A stretch of DNA of 7,947 nt from Candidatus Aminicenantes bacterium UBA647 (GTDB lineage: Bacteria > Acidobacteriota > Aminicenantia > UBA2199), in NCBI GenBank assembly GCA_002299555.1, contig DBOL01000101.1, forward strand, positions 1-7,947, given 5' to 3'. Within the stretch, counting starts at the first letter, position 1; each line of letters opens with the position of its first letter. The notes under the pieces are model-generated. The model worked only from the letters and a program-made list of their open reading frames with translations. It made no database searches and was not told where the DNA came from. The translations under genes were made by a program, and so were the position numbers. Below are positions 6,194-7,947 of this stretch, piece by piece.

Positions 6194-6990
6194 ATGACGG
6201 AAAGATCCTGGAGACGATCCTGAACATCCTGACAGAGAAAATATCAGATTTCAGTTCATATTTCTTTGATCTGGCTATGGGAATACTGATCCTGCTTCTT
6301 GTGATAGAAATAATAAAATCTGCTGTTGATCTTGTTTCCGGCAGTGGATTTAACCTCGGGGTCAAATTTATCACATATCTGATACTTCTGATCTTTATGA
6401 TCAGATTTCCATCTATATATGAAGGAGTTAACAAAGGGCTGATGGATAATGCAGGACTTCAAAAGAATTTTGCTGTATTGAGTGAATATGTGAAGGTGAG
6501 ACATGATTCCAACCTGCTCGGGCCGAATCCGACAGGTGTAGATTTCTATGTAAAACTTACAACGGGGATTGATACTTCAAAATTTGATCTGGATTATGTT
6601 CTCCGGGTTATATTTACCACAATATCCCATTTTATCTGTTTTATCCTTCTGATAATGATCATACTGATAATTTCTAAAAAGTATGCTGTCTTTCTGATCC
6701 TCCTTTCAATGGGGCCTGTTCCTCTCTCTTTGATGATGTCACCTGAAACGAGATCCATCGGGATAAGCTGGATAAAATCTGTCTTCTCAAAATTTATGTC
6801 ACTTTTCATGTATTCAGTGATATTGAAAATATCACACAGGTTCATAGTCGAACATCAATATGAGATCTATGAAGAAGCGGGAGGTATAGTTGGCCTTTTT
6901 TCGAATTTTGTGCCTGCAATTCTTTTAATATTGATGGTCCTTTTCCTTTTCAGAATGACCGGGGATCTCACGAGTGATCTTATAAATTAA
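6190..6990 (+). CDS. virB6: VirB6/TrbL-like polytopic inner-membrane protein, first copy
   Basis: This 266-aa protein has about six hydrophobic segments (roughly 26-48, 58-73, 137-162, 165-183, 203-213 and 233-253), with a polar loop of about 60 residues between the second and third, probably periplasmic. The segment GPVPLSLMMSPETR (175-188) followed by W194 is the type of conserved Gly-Pro and Ser-Pro-Glu core seen in VirB6/TrbL proteins. VirB6 is an inner-membrane channel component that contacts substrate during transfer and is needed for pilus formation. The start overlaps the previous stop (ATGA at 6190-6193) and no good ribosome site is seen, so translation is likely coupled. It lacks the long hydrophilic C-terminal tail that the next copy has. 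The assignment is by topology, position and the shared motif. Confidence 0.85.
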   Translation: MNDGKILETILNILTEKISDFSSYFFDLAMGILILLLVIEIIKSAVDLVSGSGFNLGVKFITYLILLIFMIRFPSIYEGVNKGLMDNAGLQKNFAVLSEYVKVRHDSNLLGPNPTGVDFYVKLTTGIDTSKFDLDYVLRVIFTTISHFICFILLIMIILIISKKYAVFLILLSMGPVPLSLMMSPETRSIGISWIKSVFSKFMSLFMYSVILKISHRFIVEHQYEIYEEAGGIVGLFSNFVPAILLILMVLFLFRMTGDLTSDLIN

Positions 6991-6991
6991 T

Positions 6992-7947
6992 ATGACCTCA
7001 ATGCTTGAGAGCCTGATAAAGATCTTTGGAGATTCGATACTTGAGTATCAGGATATTTTTCTCCCGTTCGGAGGCTCTGTTTTTATTCTGCTCATAGTGA
7101 TCGAAATATTGAAAGAGGCGATAGATATCACTAACGGGAAGGGGGTTAAGCTTGGGCAAAAATTAATCCTTATACTTTTCGTCGGAACAATATTGCTCAA
7201 TTTCAATGGATTGTCAAAAGAGATATATGCCGGAGCCGTGAATTCAGGTAAAGAGATGATCCCGAGATTTGAAGAAGTGAATGATTGGATAAATGAAGGC
7301 TATAAAAAAGGTGTGGAAGCTCAGCGGGCATCTCTTGAACTTGACCGGAGATCAGGCGGAGGTCTTTCAGTGTTCTTCCTGGCAATTGTTCTTGCCATTC
7401 TCAGTGGATTGGGGCTTTTATTTATATATATTGCAATGGTCCTTATCCTTGTTTTGATTGCCGGAGCATATGCGTCTCTTGCACTCACTCTTGTTTTGGG
7501 TCCGGTATTTATTGCTATGCTCTTGTCTCCTGAACTGAGGGGTACCGGGGTCAAGTGGGCAATAATTTTACTCTCGGTATTTCTTACTATTCCGGCTTAC
7601 ATAATGATAATGAAGATAACTACTTCTCTGTATTCAGGAAGTGTGGATATTAACAACTCGACCATAGAAGACCCCTTATCCGGAAGTATGACCAACACGA
7701 TCGAAAATATTGGAATGATGATGATCAATCCTCTCCTGACATTCGGACTTATTTTTTCTGTTTCAAAGCTGGTCGGAAGTATTACCGGTTCGGCCGGGAA
7801 TATAGCTGCAAAGGCTGGAAGCATAGCCGCTTCTGCAGCAATAGCCACAAGTATGGTTGCCAGGGGGGGTATGAATATGTTGAAGGGCGGGAACGGTAGT
7901 AAAGCTGCGGCTGGGGCTCCCGGGGGACGATCAAAGCCTGATACGGC
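6992..7947 (+). CDS. VirB6/TrbL-like polytopic inner-membrane protein, second copy, 3'-partial
   Basis: The start ATG at 6992 directly follows the previous stop (6988-6990). The frame stays open to the right edge, giving 318 residues plus part of a codon. Hydrophobic segments lie at about 28-45, 57-70, 126-160, 161-178, 190-208 and 246-262. The core GPVFIAMLLSPELR (170-183) aligns with the same motif of the upstream gene, and the N-terminal VIEILKEAIDI also matches its VIEIIKSAVDL, so the two are tandem paralogues. After about 265 the protein becomes Ala/Gly/Ser-rich and hydrophilic, as in the cytoplasmic tails of TrbL and long VirB6 proteins; its end is outside the window. The preceding polar loop (about 85-125) is different from that of the first copy. 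A G7 tract lies at 7863-7869. Confidence 0.85.
   Translation, partial: MTSMLESLIKIFGDSILEYQDIFLPFGGSVFILLIVIEILKEAIDITNGKGVKLGQKLILILFVGTILLNFNGLSKEIYAGAVNSGKEMIPRFEEVNDWINEGYKKGVEAQRASLELDRRSGGGLSVFFLAIVLAILSGLGLLFIYIAMVLILVLIAGAYASLALTLVLGPVFIAMLLSPELRGTGVKWAIILLSVFLTIPAYIMIMKITTSLYSGSVDINNSTIEDPLSGSMTNTIENIGMMMINPLLTFGLIFSVSKLVGSITGSAGNIAAKAGSIAASAAIATSMVARGGMNMLKGGNGSKAAAGAPGGRSKPDT
7863..7869 (+). repeat. G7 homopolymer inside second virB6-like gene
   Basis: Seven consecutive G are in the part encoding the start of the hydrophilic tail (around R291-G292-G293). A length change would alter or truncate that tail. It is one of two G7 tracts in this AT-rich operon. Confidence 0.55.

Noticed and set aside
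7203..7848. Minus-strand ORFs opposite the second VirB6-like gene
   Set aside because: The plus-strand frame is open across the whole region, with membrane helices and a motif shared with the upstream paralogue, so these are shadows.
1..7947. CRISPR array, tRNA, rRNA or insertion sequence
   Set aside because: I found no regularly spaced repeats, no tRNA- or rRNA-like stretch, and no transposase gene.

Overview
The window carries the first part of a type IV secretion system (T4SS) operon of the VirB/Trb kind, preceded by two unrelated genes. Base composition is AT-rich (by eye about 38-40% GC). Genes are densely packed, Shine-Dalgarno sequences are present and several products carry signal peptides. 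This suggests a Gram-negative-type bacterium, probably not a classical proteobacterium because most T4SS proteins are only distantly like the VirB/Trb reference proteins. The phylum cannot be fixed from the sequence alone.

Layout. Positions 1-548 (+) hold the 3' part of a gene for a helical-repeat (TPR-like) protein whose frame is open to the left edge. Positions 554-1135 (-) encode a histidine-phosphatase (phosphoglycerate-mutase-like) enzyme that converges on the first gene with 5 bp between the stops. The 218-bp divergent gap 1136-1353 contains a GC-rich palindromic module and a near-consensus sigma70-type promoter with an overlapping inverted repeat, followed by a strong Shine-Dalgarno site. 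From 1354 to the right edge all genes are on the plus strand and almost touch or overlap, so they look like one transcript: a 59-aa secreted or membrane protein of unknown role, VirB2 (pilin), VirB3, VirB4 (ATPase), two tandem VirB5-like secreted proteins, and two tandem VirB6/TrbL-like polytopic membrane proteins. The second VirB6-like gene runs off the right edge.

How they would work together: VirB4 with VirB3 would power extraction and assembly of VirB2 pilin, VirB5-like proteins would act as minor pilus or tip components, and VirB6-like proteins would form the inner-membrane part of the channel. The order B2-B3-B4-B5-B6 is the VirB order, so VirB8, B9, B10, B11 and D4 would be expected to the right. 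No relaxase, coupling protein, integrase or effector is visible, so conjugation cannot be told from effector delivery here.

The most notable points are the paired paralogues of both the VirB5 and VirB6 slots, the unknown 59-aa leader-gene product behind the best promoter and ribosome site in the window, and a strong excess of GATC.
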